Origin: Arthrobacter globiformis
Lineage (GTDB): Bacteria; Actinomycetota; Actinomycetes; Actinomycetales; Micrococcaceae
NCBI RefSeq assembly: GCF_030817195.1
Contig: NZ_JAUSYZ010000001.1
Location: 1,612,001 to 1,676,000, forward strand
Reading direction: 5' to 3'
DNA length: 64,000 bases
A program made the position numbers and the translations under genes. Within the stretch, counting starts at the first letter, position 1. Each line of letters starts with the position of its first letter. Positions 35,210 to 43,722 of the stretch are shown piece after piece. Under the pieces are notes generated by a model. It was given only the letters and a program-made list of their open reading frames with translations, did not search any database and was not told the origin of the DNA.

Positions 35210-35569
35210 TCAGGGAAGGATGACGGCGATCGGCGCACCCGGTTCTGCCACACGCTCAAGCTCCCGCACGACGTCGTCCGCCTGGTCCGCCGTGAGTCCC
35301 TCCAGCGACTGGACTGCCCAGACCGCCGGGAACGTATTCGCGGCGAAGGGCAGGCGCGAGGGCTCAGCCACCGACACGCTCAGACGGCGGGCCATGGCGT
35401 ACCTGACGTTGCCGTCGAAAGGGTCAACGCCCGTGTAGTGGATGCCGGCCTGGACGAACCGGAGGCCGTCGTCGCCCGGGCCGCAGCACACGTCCAGCAC
35501 GGCGTGCCTGCCCTGGGATTTGAGCAGGGCGATGAAGGGCTCCAGCGAGGTTTCTGTCAGCAGAGTCAT
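35210..35569 (-). CDS. Short class I SAM-dependent methyltransferase-like protein
   Basis: The 119-residue protein contains the SAM-binding motif I (VLDVCCGPGDDGLRFVQ) and a motif II acidic residue (TGVDPFD). It then has LPFAANTFPAVWAVQSLEGL, which corresponds to the post-motif II strand of methyltransferase type 11 proteins. It stops soon afterwards, well short of the usual 200-250 residues, so the substrate-binding half is absent. It is either a degenerate remnant or a compact methyltransferase that works as part of a complex. It is convergent with the DMT gene (24 bp). Confidence 0.6.
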   Translation of the reverse strand: MTLLTETSLEPFIALLKSQGRHAVLDVCCGPGDDGLRFVQAGIHYTGVDPFDGNVRYAMARRLSVSVAEPSRLPFAANTFPAVWAVQSLEGLTADQADDVVRELERVAEPGAPIAVILP

Positions 35570-35673
35570 CGTGTTAACCAGTCTTGGTTAAAACGCGCCG
35601 TCTGTGAACCGCCAGCGAAAACCGCCGCTGCGGGCACACCGCCCGCGGCGGGGTAGCAGTTATCGGCCGAGCG

Positions 35674-36534
35674 TCAGTTGAAGACGACCGTCCGGTTGCC
35701 GTCCAGGAGCACGCGGTGTTCGGCATGCCACTGCACGGCCTGGGCTAGGGTGCGGCCCTCCACGTCCCGTCCCATCTGCACGAACTGTTCCGGCGTGCGC
35801 GCGTGGTCCACCCGGATGACTTCCTGCTCAATGATTGGGCCCTCGTCCAGGGCGGCGGTGACGTAGTGTGCGGTGGCGCCGATCAGCTTCACACCGCGGG
35901 CATGGGCCTGGTGGTACGGCTTGGCGCCCTTGAAGGATGGCAGGAAGGAGTGGTGGATGTTGATCGCCTTGCCGGTCAGTTCGGTGCACAGGTCGTCGGA
36001 GATGATCTGCATGTAACGGGCAAGGACGGTCAGTTCGACGCCTTCTTCGGCGATGATCTTGCGGAGTTGGTCCTCGGCCTGGTCCTTCGTGTCCGCCGTC
36101 ACCGGGATGTAGTGGAACGGAATGCCGTAAAACTCGGCAAGACCGGCCAGGTCCCGGTGGTTGGAGACGATCGCGGGAACCTCGATGGGCAGGGTGCCGG
36201 AGCGCTGCAGGAACAGGAGGTCGTTCAGGCAGTGGGCGGACTTGCTGGCCATCAGCACGGTGCGGACCTTCCGGCCCACGGGGTCCAGGCTCCACTGCAT
36301 GCCGAAGGCTTCGGCCACCGGCTCCAGGGCAGCAACCACCTCGGTCTGGGAGGCGGTGGTGGTGGCTTCCACGCGCATGAAGAAGGTCCCGGTGGACTCG
36401 CTGCCGTACTGCTGTGAGTCCGTAATATTGCAGCCCGCCACGAGCAGGGCGCCGGCAACGGCGTGCACAATTCCGGGGCGGTCCGGGCAGGACAGGGTTA
36501 CTACGTACGATTTGGCGAGCTGGTCTTCATTCAC
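35674..36534 (-). CDS. purU: Formyltetrahydrofolate deformylase PurU
   Basis: PurU hydrolyses 10-formyl-THF to formate and THF, balancing the one-carbon pool and supplying formate. The 286-residue protein has an N-terminal ACT domain (YVVTLSCPDRPGIVHAVAGAL, residues 8-85) and a formyltransferase catalytic domain with SNHRDL, ARYMQIISDDLC, INIHHSFLPSFKGAKPYHQA and GATAHYVTAALDEGPIIEQ. The Asn-His-Asp catalytic set is present. The GTG at 36534 is chosen because the ACT domain starts 8 residues later; the open frame upstream is not conserved. It is divergent from glyA, and the ZTP riboswitch lies in the shared gap but reads toward glyA. Confidence 0.95.
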   Translation of the reverse strand: MNEDQLAKSYVVTLSCPDRPGIVHAVAGALLVAGCNITDSQQYGSESTGTFFMRVEATTTASQTEVVAALEPVAEAFGMQWSLDPVGRKVRTVLMASKSAHCLNDLLFLQRSGTLPIEVPAIVSNHRDLAGLAEFYGIPFHYIPVTADTKDQAEDQLRKIIAEEGVELTVLARYMQIISDDLCTELTGKAINIHHSFLPSFKGAKPYHQAHARGVKLIGATAHYVTAALDEGPIIEQEVIRVDHARTPEQFVQMGRDVEGRTLAQAVQWHAEHRVLLDGNRTVVFN

Positions 36535-36576
36535 GAAGAACAGCCTACCCGCGCGTCGGTCCCGCTTTTGATAGTG

Positions 36577-36662
36577 TGGTGGCGTCGCAACTGGCGTTTG
36601 GGTGGCTAACCACCAGGGAGCGGCATTCACGAAGACCACGGATCGTACGCCTGGGCCGAGGG
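36577..36662 (+). ncRNA. ZTP (pfl) riboswitch upstream of glyA-folD
   Basis: The + strand carries the conserved ZTP/pfl elements in order: GGCGTCGCAACTGGCG (36581-36596), TAACCACCAGGGAGCGG (36607-36623), a variable arm, then ACGCCTGGGC (36647-36656). The ACCAGGGAGCG and CGCCUGGGC blocks form the pseudoknot and ligand pocket that bind ZMP/ZTP, the alarmone that rises when 10-formyl-THF is short. The class is known to control glyA, folD and purine genes, exactly the genes downstream. After it come a CGCCCTT (36721-36727)/AAGGGCG (36769-36775) stem and the glyA ribosome site. No U-run terminator is obvious, so control may be at translation or through a non-canonical terminator. Confidence 0.92.
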
Positions 36663-36720
36663 TCATGTTTTGCCGGTAGCGCTGCGCTTCTCGAAGAGCA
36701 GCCACCCCAGTGCGCTGCGG

Positions 36721-36775
36721 CGCCCTTAATAGACCTGCGCCGGAAGCCATTCCGGATGGTTGTCATCTAAGGGCG
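36721..36775 (+). promoter_or_regulatory. Candidate expression platform stem of the ZTP riboswitch
   Basis: CGCCCTT (36721-36727) pairs with AAGGGCG (36769-36775), enclosing a CCGGA/TCCGG hairpin (36740-36755). This structure lies between the aptamer and glyA. It does not cover the AGGAG site at about 36822, so how it transmits the signal is unclear. Confidence 0.4.
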
Positions 36776-36837
36776 GAGCAACGTTCCAGCCGGTAGCCTG
36801 ACCTTTAGCAGTGCCCATCCCTAGCCAGGAGTTCTTC

Positions 36838-38148
36838 GTGACCACTTCACCGACTTCCGTTAGTACCTCCTTCGTCAGCAACCAGCCGCTGGCTGAACTC
36901 GATCCCGAGATCGCCGCAGTACTGGACCAGGAACTCGGCCGCCAGCGCGGCACCCTGGAAATGATCGCCTCCGAAAACTTCGCCCCCCGCGCGGTTATGG
37001 AAGCCCAGGGCTCCGTTCTGACCAACAAGTACGCCGAGGGCTACCCGGGCCGCCGATACTACGGTGGCTGCGAGTACGTGGACGTCGCCGAGCAGCTGGC
37101 GATCGACCGGGTCAAGGCCCTGTTCGACGCCGAGTACGCCAACGTCCAGCCGCACTCCGGCGCGCAGGCCAACGCTGCCGCGCTCCACGCCATGATCACC
37201 CCGGGGGACAAGATCCTGGGCCTCTCCCTGGCACACGGCGGTCACCTCACGCACGGCATGAAGCTGAACTTCTCCGGCAAGCTCTACGAAGTTGCCGCCT
37301 ACCAGGTCGAGGAAGGCAACTTCCGGATCGACATGGACAAGCTGCGCGAGCAGGCCATCGCCGAAAAGCCGCAGGTCATCATCGCCGGCTGGTCCGCGTA
37401 CCCGCGCCACCTCGACTTCGCCGCGTTCCGTTCGATCGCCGACGAGGTAGGCGCCCTGCTCTGGACCGACATGGCGCACTTCGCCGGCCTCGTCGCCGCC
37501 GGACTGCACCCGAGCCCGGTCCCGCACTCCGACGTCGTCACCTCCACCGTGCACAAGACGCTGTCCGGGCCGCGCTCCGGTGTCATCCTGGCGAAGCAGG
37601 AATGGGCCAAGAAGCTCAACTCCGCCGTCTTCCCGGGCCAGCAGGGCGGACCCCTCATGCACGTCATCGCCGCCAAGGCCGTGGCGTTCAAGATCGCCGG
37701 CACCGCCGAATTCAAGGAGCGCCAGGAACGCGTCCTGGAAGGCGCCAAGATCATCGCCGACCGCCTCAACCAGCCCGATGTTGCCGAGGCCGGCGTCTCC
37801 GTCCTCACCGGCGGCACCGACGTTCACCTGGTGCTGGTGGACCTGCGCAACTCGCAGCTGGACGGCCAGCAGGCCGAGGACCTCCTGCACTCCGTGGGCA
37901 TCACCGTCAACCGCAACGCCGTGCCGTTCGACCCGCGCCCGCCGATGGTCACCTCTGGCCTGCGCATCGGTACCCCGGCCCTGGCCACCCGCGGCTTCGG
38001 CGCCACCGAATTCACCGAGGTTGCCGAGATCATCGCCACCGCGCTCGTTAAGGGCACCTCCGGCAGCGTCGATATTGATGCCCTGCAGGCCCGCGTGGAC
38101 AAGCTCGCTGCCGACTTCCCGCTGTACCCGCAGCACGAGCAGTGGTGA
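36838..38148 (+). CDS. glyA: Serine hydroxymethyltransferase
   Basis: GlyA transfers the serine hydroxymethyl group to THF, giving glycine and 5,10-methylene-THF. The 436-residue PLP enzyme shows TLEMIASENFAPRAVMEAQG near the N-terminus, YAEGYPGRRYYGG, HSGAQANAA and the PLP lysine in VVTSTVHKTLSGPRSG. GTG 36838 has CAGGAG 6 bases upstream and is the only good start; the longer ORF from 36811 lacks support. It forms an operon with folD (3-base gap) and is controlled by the ZTP riboswitch in the leader. Confidence 0.97.
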   Translation: MTTSPTSVSTSFVSNQPLAELDPEIAAVLDQELGRQRGTLEMIASENFAPRAVMEAQGSVLTNKYAEGYPGRRYYGGCEYVDVAEQLAIDRVKALFDAEYANVQPHSGAQANAAALHAMITPGDKILGLSLAHGGHLTHGMKLNFSGKLYEVAAYQVEEGNFRIDMDKLREQAIAEKPQVIIAGWSAYPRHLDFAAFRSIADEVGALLWTDMAHFAGLVAAGLHPSPVPHSDVVTSTVHKTLSGPRSGVILAKQEWAKKLNSAVFPGQQGGPLMHVIAAKAVAFKIAGTAEFKERQERVLEGAKIIADRLNQPDVAEAGVSVLTGGTDVHLVLVDLRNSQLDGQQAEDLLHSVGITVNRNAVPFDPRPPMVTSGLRIGTPALATRGFGATEFTEVAEIIATALVKGTSGSVDIDALQARVDKLAADFPLYPQHEQW

Positions 38149-38151
38149 TCC

Positions 38152-39051
38152 GTGACTGAAACCGCAAAAACCGCGCAGATCCTTGACGGCAAGGCTACCG
38201 CCGCTGCCATCAAGGCCGAGCTGACCGAACGCGTGGCCGCACTCAAGGCCAAGGGCGTCACTCCGGGACTGGGCACCATTCTGGTGGGGTCTGACCCCGG
38301 CAGCACCTGGTACGTGGGCGGCAAGCACAAGGACTGCGCCGAGGTGGGCATCAACTCCATCCGCCGCGACCTGCCTGAGGAAACCACCCAGGACGAGCTC
38401 CTGGCCGTGGTCCGCGAGCTGAACGACAACCCGGAGTGCACGGGCTACATCGTCCAGCTGCCGCTGCCCAAGCACATCGACCAGGACGTCATCCTGGAGG
38501 CCATGGATCCGGACAAGGACGCCGACGGCCTGCACCCGATGAACCTGGGCCGCCTCGTGGCCAACATCAGCGGCCCCATGAAGTCCCCGCTGCCCTGCAC
38601 CCCCAAGGGCTGCGTGGAACTGCTTAGCCGCCACGGCATTGACCTGAAGGGCAAACGCGTCCTCGTCGTGGGACGCGGCGTGACCATCGGTCGCCCGGTG
38701 GGCCTGCTGCTGACCCGCAAGGACGTCAACGCCACCGTCGTTCTGGCGCACACCGGCACCGCCGACCTGCCCGCCGAACTCCGGCAGGCCGACGTCGTGA
38801 TCGCCGCTGCCGGCGTGCCGCACCTGGTCAAGGCGGAGGACCTGAAGCCGGGCGCCATCGTGCTCGACGTCGGCGTGAGCCGTGTTGACGACGGCACCGG
38901 CAAGGCAGTGGTCACCGGTGACGTGCACCCCGACGCCGCCGACGTCGCCGCCTGGCTGTCCCCGAACCCGGGCGGCGTGGGTCCGATGACCCGCGCCATG
39001 CTCCTGGCCAACGTGGTGGAAACCGCGGAACGCCACGCGGGCATCGCGTAA
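38152..39051 (+). CDS. folD: Methylenetetrahydrofolate dehydrogenase/cyclohydrolase FolD
   Basis: FolD converts 5,10-methylene-THF to 10-formyl-THF with NADP, supplying the purH donor. The 299-residue protein has GTILVGSDPGSTWYVGGKHKDCAEVGI (catalytic Tyr and Lys), GYIVQLPLPKHID and PCTPKGCVELL. The NADP motif VVGRGVTIGRPVGLLL normally reads GRSxxVGxP; here Ser is replaced by Gly (GRGVTIG), as in some actinobacterial homologues. The closing PGGVGPMTRAMLL is canonical. The GTG start is 3 bases after the glyA stop, so translation is coupled. Confidence 0.96.
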   Translation: MTETAKTAQILDGKATAAAIKAELTERVAALKAKGVTPGLGTILVGSDPGSTWYVGGKHKDCAEVGINSIRRDLPEETTQDELLAVVRELNDNPECTGYIVQLPLPKHIDQDVILEAMDPDKDADGLHPMNLGRLVANISGPMKSPLPCTPKGCVELLSRHGIDLKGKRVLVVGRGVTIGRPVGLLLTRKDVNATVVLAHTGTADLPAELRQADVVIAAAGVPHLVKAEDLKPGAIVLDVGVSRVDDGTGKAVVTGDVHPDAADVAAWLSPNPGGVGPMTRAMLLANVVETAERHAGIA

Positions 39052-39061
39052 TCCCCACCCG

Positions 39062-39110
39062 CTCCCTGACCTCGCAAGCTCGGCCAGGGAACCCGGCGGG
39101 CGGGGCCCCC
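39062..39110. repeat. Dispersed intergenic repeat copy (CTCGCAAGCTCGGCCAGGG type)
   Basis: CTCGCAAGCTCGGCCAGGG followed by AACCCGGCGGGCGGGGCCC, directly after folD. It is very similar to the copies at 41.70-41.80 and 49.62-49.67 kb and to a diverged one at 2.36 kb. Confidence 0.8.
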
Positions 39111-39126
39111 GGCTCAACCAGTCAAG

Positions 39127-39164
39127 CGTAGGGCGTCTACTCCTCCGGGAGTAGGCGCCCTACG
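39127..39164 (+). terminator. Terminator of the glyA-folD operon
   Basis: CGTAGGGCG-T-CTACTCC pairs with GGGAGTAG-GCGCCCTACG, leaving a small loop. The stem is long but no T tract follows. Confidence 0.75.
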
Positions 39165-39211
39165 CCGTTAAGCCGACGACGGGCGGGGCCTTCCCGGCTA
39201 GGCTCGGACCT

Positions 39212-40408
39212 ATGCAGCGCCGTTTCCGGGGACCGCCCACAGCAGCCATCGTGGTTGCCGTGGCCGTCTTCGAGGTGGTGGGCACCGTGTTCGCCTCCGC
39301 CCGGCAGCCGGACCACCGCCCGCTGGATGCCCTCGCGTTCGTCCTGCTGCTGGCCGGACCGGCTTCCCTGTCGCTGCGGCGCCGTGCCCCGCTCGTGATG
39401 CTTCCGGCCGCGGCGGCGTCCGTCGTGGCGTATTTGGCCCTTGGCTACGCGTGGGGTCCGGTGTTCCTGTCGTTGGCGCTGGCGATCGTGCTCTCCGCCG
39501 CTGCCGGCAAGCGCTGGCAGACGTGGGCCGTGGCCGGCGCATGCGCGGCCGTCCTGGTGGCCGGCGCGGCGGGCAGCGGCGACGAGTTCGCCCTGGTCCG
39601 GGCATTTGCCGGCACCTCGTGGCTGGCCATTCTGGTGCTGATGGGGGAGGGCATTCGGCTGCGCACCGAACGGGTGGCGGAACGCCGCCGCCAGCACGAG
39701 GCCCGCGAGCAGGCTGCCCGCGACGAGTACCGGCTGGCCCTCGCCCGGGACATCCACGACGTGGTTGCCCATTCCCTGTCGCTGATCAATGTCCGCGCCT
39801 CGGTGGCACTGCACCTGGGGGAGAAGGACCCCACCCAGTTCCGCCCCGCGCTGGAAGCCATCAAGGCAGCAAGCAAGGATTCACTGGCCGAGGTCCGCCA
39901 GCTCCTGGGCGTGCTCCGCGAGGACGCCCCGCTGAGCCCCGCACCGCCGCCGCGGCTGGACCGGATCCCGGGGCTCGCCGACGACGCCCGCCGCGCCGGG
40001 CTCGAGGTCAGCCTGACCCAGCCGGAGGCGGCCGTTGTGCACCAGCTTCCGGACGCCGTCCAGGAAGCGGCGTACCGGATCGTCCAGGAGGCACTCACCA
40101 ACGTGGTGCGGCATTCCGGCGCCCGGAAGGCCGCCGTCGTCCTCTCACTGGAGGGAACGACGCCGGCGGGGAACGCCGGAAAGCAGCTCACCGTGACCAT
40201 TGACGACGACGGCGCCGGAGCCGCCGGGGTGCCGGAAGGCAACGGCGTGACGGGGATGCGGGAGAGGGCGGCCGCCGCGGGCGGTTCGCTTCACCTGGCG
40301 CCGCTGAACCTGTCGCCGCTGCGTCCCGGCCGGCGGGTCCGGGCCGTGATTCCGCTGGCCGGACCGCCGTCCCCACCCGTGCCCGGACCGGAACGGGAGG
40401 CGCGGTGA
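39212..40408 (+). CDS. Sensor histidine kinase, NarL/DesK class
   Basis: The 398-residue sensor has four or five N-terminal membrane helices (about residues 10-150) and a HisKA_3 dimerisation helix with the phospho-acceptor His in LARDIHDVVAHSLSLI. The HATPase domain has QEAAYRIVQEALTNVVRHSG (N box) and GNGVTGMRERAAAAGG (G boxes). There is no large extracellular domain, so the signal is probably sensed in the membrane. The stop overlaps the start of the response regulator gene by 4 bases. A short SHOCT membrane protein gene follows and may be part of the response. Confidence 0.95.
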   Translation: MQRRFRGPPTAAIVVAVAVFEVVGTVFASARQPDHRPLDALAFVLLLAGPASLSLRRRAPLVMLPAAAASVVAYLALGYAWGPVFLSLALAIVLSAAAGKRWQTWAVAGACAAVLVAGAAGSGDEFALVRAFAGTSWLAILVLMGEGIRLRTERVAERRRQHEAREQAARDEYRLALARDIHDVVAHSLSLINVRASVALHLGEKDPTQFRPALEAIKAASKDSLAEVRQLLGVLREDAPLSPAPPPRLDRIPGLADDARRAGLEVSLTQPEAAVVHQLPDAVQEAAYRIVQEALTNVVRHSGARKAAVVLSLEGTTPAGNAGKQLTVTIDDDGAGAAGVPEGNGVTGMRERAAAAGGSLHLAPLNLSPLRPGRRVRAVIPLAGPPSPPVPGPEREAR

Positions 40409-41070
40409 TCCGCATCCTGCTGGCCGATGACCAGACCCTCATCCGCGCCGGCTTCCGCGCCCTCCTGAACGCCGAACCGGACATGGAGGTGGTGGCCGAG
40501 TGCGGAACCGGCCGCGACGCCGTCCGCCTGGCGGCGCGCGAGCATCCGGATGTGGTGCTGATGGACATCCGGATGCCCGAGACGGACGGGCTGGAGGCCA
40601 CCCGGAAAATCATGGCCGACCAGGGCCTCGCGGGCACCCGCATCATCATCCTCACCACCTTCGAATTGGACGAATACATCGCGGAGGCGGTGCGGGCTGG
40701 GGCGGCAGGGTTCCTGGTGAAGGACACCGAGCCCGAGGAGTTGCTCCGCGCCGTCCGCGTGGTCCACGAGGGCGACGCCCTGCTCTCACCGTCCGTCACT
40801 CGGCGCATCATGGCCCAGCTGGCGCTGCAGTCCCGGGCGACGGCGGCCCCGGTGCTGCTGGTGAACATCACCGAACGTGAACGCGAGGTCCTGCGGTTGG
40901 TGGGCGAGGGGCTGAACAACGCGGAGATCGCGGAACGGCTGGTGATCACGCCCCTCACGGCCAAGACGCACGTCTCCCGCATCATGACCAAGCTGCTGGT
41001 CCGTGACCGGGCACAGCTGGTGGTGCTCGCCTACGAATCGGGGCTCGTGCGGCCCGGCTGGGCCGGTTAG
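40405..41070 (+). CDS. LuxR/NarL-type response regulator
   Basis: The 221-residue regulator has a receiver domain with the DD pair (LLADDQTL), the phospho-acceptor Asp54 in VLMDIRMPETDGL and Lys in GFLVKDTEPEEL. The C-terminal LuxR helix-turn-helix reads ITEREREVLRLVGEGLNN, then AEIAERLVITPLTAKTHVSRIMTKL. GTG 40405 overlaps the kinase stop. It is the cognate partner of the preceding histidine kinase. Direct targets are unknown; the closest candidate is the SHOCT protein gene 216 bp downstream. Confidence 0.96.
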   Translation: MIRILLADDQTLIRAGFRALLNAEPDMEVVAECGTGRDAVRLAAREHPDVVLMDIRMPETDGLEATRKIMADQGLAGTRIIILTTFELDEYIAEAVRAGAAGFLVKDTEPEELLRAVRVVHEGDALLSPSVTRRIMAQLALQSRATAAPVLLVNITEREREVLRLVGEGLNNAEIAERLVITPLTAKTHVSRIMTKLLVRDRAQLVVLAYESGLVRPGWAG

Positions 41071-41286
41071 GGATGCTGGGCGGTCAGGGGTGCTGGCTCG
41101 CCGGGCTAGGGGTTCTGGGCGGTGTAGGGGCTGCGGGGTCCGGCTGAGGCAGCAGGGGCCGGCCTCCCGGCGGAGTACGCGGGGCACCCAAAGTGACTCC
41201 CGCCGTCGGACGACCCGCCGCCGTCGGACGGCCAGACTCGAAGCAGAGCCGAAGGACGGCCCTTACCGAGATTTTGGGAGCATGAC

Positions 41287-41622
41287 ATGACTTCATCCCT
41301 GGCCACCACTTTCGCGGTCCAGTCCGCGCAGCTGCTGGCCGATCCCGTCGCCCATGGTCCCTGGGGCGCAGGCCCGTGGGGCACCGGATTCTCGCCATGG
41401 TTCCTGCTGTTCCCGCTGTTCTGGATCCTGGTGATCGGACTGATCATCTTCTTCGCCCGCCGCACCTGGCGCAGGAACCACGAGTGGGCCACGGCCCGCG
41501 GCGGTGAGAGTGTCCTGCGGGAGCGCTACGCACGCGGCGAAATTGACGAGAGCGAATACCGCCAGCGCCTGGAGGTCCTCCGCGGCGACTCCCGGAGGGA
41601 ATCTGGGGGGAACCGCAGGTAA
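41287..41622 (+). CDS. Small SHOCT-domain membrane protein
   Basis: The 111-residue protein has a Gly/Pro/Trp-rich outside N-terminus (HGPWGAGPWGTGFSPW), one membrane helix (FLLFPLFWILVIGLIIFFARRTW) and a C-terminal SHOCT module (ESVLRERYARGEIDESEYRQRLEVL). Such SHOCT proteins are common beside actinobacterial two-component systems, and their role is thought to be oligomerisation in the envelope. It follows the histidine kinase/response regulator pair on the same strand. No catalytic residues are present. Confidence 0.85.
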   Translation: MTSSLATTFAVQSAQLLADPVAHGPWGAGPWGTGFSPWFLLFPLFWILVIGLIIFFARRTWRRNHEWATARGGESVLRERYARGEIDESEYRQRLEVLRGDSRRESGGNRR

Positions 41623-41700
41623 CGCCAACCGCAACGCGGGGTCAGATATCGCCCAGTGCCGCCTCGGAATTGGGCGGTACCTGACCCTCCCACCCGCCCC

Positions 41701-41803
41701 CTTCCCTCGCAAGTCCGATCCGGCTCCCTGCCCTCGCAAGCTCGGGCCGGGGGCCCTCGCCCGAGCGGCTCCACGGCCAGGGAACCCGGCGGGCGTGGGC
41801 CCA
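41701..41803. repeat. Compound copy of the dispersed intergenic repeat
   Basis: CCCTCGCAAGTCCGATCCGG, then CCCTCGCAAGCTCGGGCC, a GGGCCCTCGCCCGAGCGGC hairpin-like insert, and then CCAGGGAACCCGGCGGGCGT followed by GGGCCCA. One end of the repeat is duplicated and a short GC palindrome separates the two halves. It occupies the gap between the SHOCT gene and the ABC ATPase gene. Confidence 0.75.
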
Positions 41804-41870
41804 CGTTGCGGTCCGGATTTTTTGAGATTTAGCTATTCCTTTGGCCCGTGCCGCGTACTAGCGTAATGGG

Positions 41871-42896
41871 GTGCCCGAACTCCATTCCGCCGAAGGAACG
41901 TCCAAGAAGCCTGTGCCCGCCAACGAGACAGGGCCCACCAACGAAACAGAACCCGGCGCCGTGCCCGCCGCGCTGCGGTACGTGATTACCGCAGAGAACC
42001 TGACCAAGACCTACGGCGACGTCACCGCCGTCGACGGCATTTCCTTCAGCGTCCCGGCGGGGGAGTCCTTCGGGCTGCTCGGCCCCAACGGCGCGGGGAA
42101 GTCCACCACCATGAAAATGATCGGCGGGGTGTCCCAGCGGACCTCCGGGAAGCTGACCATCATGGGGCTGGACCCCGAGCAGAACGGTCCCGAAGTGCGC
42201 GCACACCTGGGCGTCGTGCCGCAGCAGGACAACCTGGACGAGGAACTCAAGGTCCGGGACAACCTGCTGGTCTATGGCCGCTACTTCGGCCTGCCCATGA
42301 GCTATCTCAAACCCAAGGCCGACGAGCTGCTCGAGTTCGCGCAGCTGACGGATAAAGCCAAGTCCAAGGTGGACGCCCTGTCCGGCGGCATGAAACGCCG
42401 CCTCACCATCGCGCGCTCACTCATCAACGAGCCCCGCATCCTGCTGCTCGACGAGCCCACCACCGGCCTGGACCCGCAGGCGCGGCACATCCTCTGGGAC
42501 CGGTTGTTCCGGCTGAAGGAGCAGGGCGTCACGCTCATCCTCACCACGCACTACATGGATGAGGCGGAGCAGCTCTGCGACCGGCTGATCGTGGTGGACA
42601 AGGGCCGGATCATGGCGGAAGGCTCGCCGGCCGCGCTCATCCGGGACTACTCCACCCGCGAGGTCCTGGAGCTGAGGTTCGGATCGGAGCGCAACGCGAG
42701 CATCGGGGCCGAGCTCGAAGGCATCGGCGAACGCCTGGAAACACTCCCGGACCGCGTGCTGATCTACACCCACGACGGCGAGGCGGCACTGGAGGAAGTC
42801 TCCGCGCGCGGACTGCGGCCGCTGACCTCGTTGGTGCGCAGGTCCTCGCTGGAGGACGTGTTCCTCCGGCTCACCGGCAGGAGCCTCGTTGACTGA
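41871..42896 (+). CDS. ABC exporter ATP-binding protein (DrrA/daunorubicin-resistance type)
   Basis: The 341-residue subunit has Walker A GPNGAGKSTTMKMIGG, the Q-loop GVVPQQDNLDEEL, signature LSGGMKRRLTIARSL, Walker B LLLDEPTTGLDPQ and the C-terminal DUF4162-like extension common to DrrA/CcmA-type ATPases. The first 35 residues are a variable acidic leader (about 12-16 bases from GTG 41871). It overlaps the first permease gene by 8 bases. Substrates of this class include drugs, lipids and polysaccharides; none can be assigned here. Confidence 0.93.
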   Translation: MPELHSAEGTSKKPVPANETGPTNETEPGAVPAALRYVITAENLTKTYGDVTAVDGISFSVPAGESFGLLGPNGAGKSTTMKMIGGVSQRTSGKLTIMGLDPEQNGPEVRAHLGVVPQQDNLDEELKVRDNLLVYGRYFGLPMSYLKPKADELLEFAQLTDKAKSKVDALSGGMKRRLTIARSLINEPRILLLDEPTTGLDPQARHILWDRLFRLKEQGVTLILTTHYMDEAEQLCDRLIVVDKGRIMAEGSPAALIRDYSTREVLELRFGSERNASIGAELEGIGERLETLPDRVLIYTHDGEAALEEVSARGLRPLTSLVRRSSLEDVFLRLTGRSLVD

Positions 42897-43722
42897 GCGC
42901 ACCTTGCGCGCCCACCCTCCCGAGGTGTCGGCCGCCAGGGCGCGGCGTTGGGGCGCCTTCTACTACGCCGAGCAGGTCCTGCGCGTCATGAAGGGGTACG
43001 GCTGGTCCATCTTCCTGTACAGCGTGGGCCAGCCCGCGGCGTACCTGTTCGCGATGGGCGTCGGCCTGGCCACGCTGGTGGACACCAACGCTGTCTCCGC
43101 GTTCGGCGGGGTCAGCTACATCGCCTTCATCGCCCCGGCGTTGCTGGTGTCTGCCGCGGTCATGACCGCAGCCAACGAATTCACGTTCCCGGTGATGGAC
43201 GGCTTTAAATGGCGCCGGGTCTACTACGGTCCGCACGCCAGCCCGCTGACCCCCGAGCAGATCGCGGCCGGGCAGATCATCGCGGTGACACTGCGGTTCC
43301 TGCTGCAGTCCGTCATCTACTTCGTCATCGTGGCGATGTTCGGCGCATCACCCAGTGGCTGGGGCTGGGGCTCCGTGCTGGTGGCCACCCTGGCCGGGCT
43401 CTCGTTCGGCCTGCCGCTCATGGCCTACGCGGCATCCATCAAGGAGGACAAGGGCCAGTTCGCCATGGTGATGCGGTTCATCGTCATGCCGCTGTTCCTG
43501 TTCTCTGGCACGTTTTTCCCGCTGGACACGCTGCCCGTGCTGGTCCGCTGGATCGGCTGGATCTCGCCCATCTGGCATGGCACGGAGCTGGGCCGGGTGA
43601 TGACCTTCGGCTACGAGGAGTCCCCGGTGCTGACCATCATCCATGTCGTGTTCCTGCTGGCACTGGCCTGGTTCGGCTGGGTCCTCACCAAGCGCCAATT
43701 CGTCAGGAGGATGGGACAGTGA
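42889..43722 (+). CDS. ABC-2 type permease 1
   Basis: The 277-residue protein has six hydrophobic segments and the ABC-2 layout (SYIAFIAPALLVSAAVMTAANEF; FRFIVMPLFLFSGTFFPLDTLP). It starts at an overlapping TTG at 42889, inside the ATPase gene end. The second permease gene begins 4 bases before its stop. The pair of related permeases suggests that the exporter works as a heterodimer. Confidence 0.92.
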   Translation: MTERTLRAHPPEVSAARARRWGAFYYAEQVLRVMKGYGWSIFLYSVGQPAAYLFAMGVGLATLVDTNAVSAFGGVSYIAFIAPALLVSAAVMTAANEFTFPVMDGFKWRRVYYGPHASPLTPEQIAAGQIIAVTLRFLLQSVIYFVIVAMFGASPSGWGWGSVLVATLAGLSFGLPLMAYAASIKEDKGQFAMVMRFIVMPLFLFSGTFFPLDTLPVLVRWIGWISPIWHGTELGRVMTFGYEESPVLTIIHVVFLLALAWFGWVLTKRQFVRRMGQ

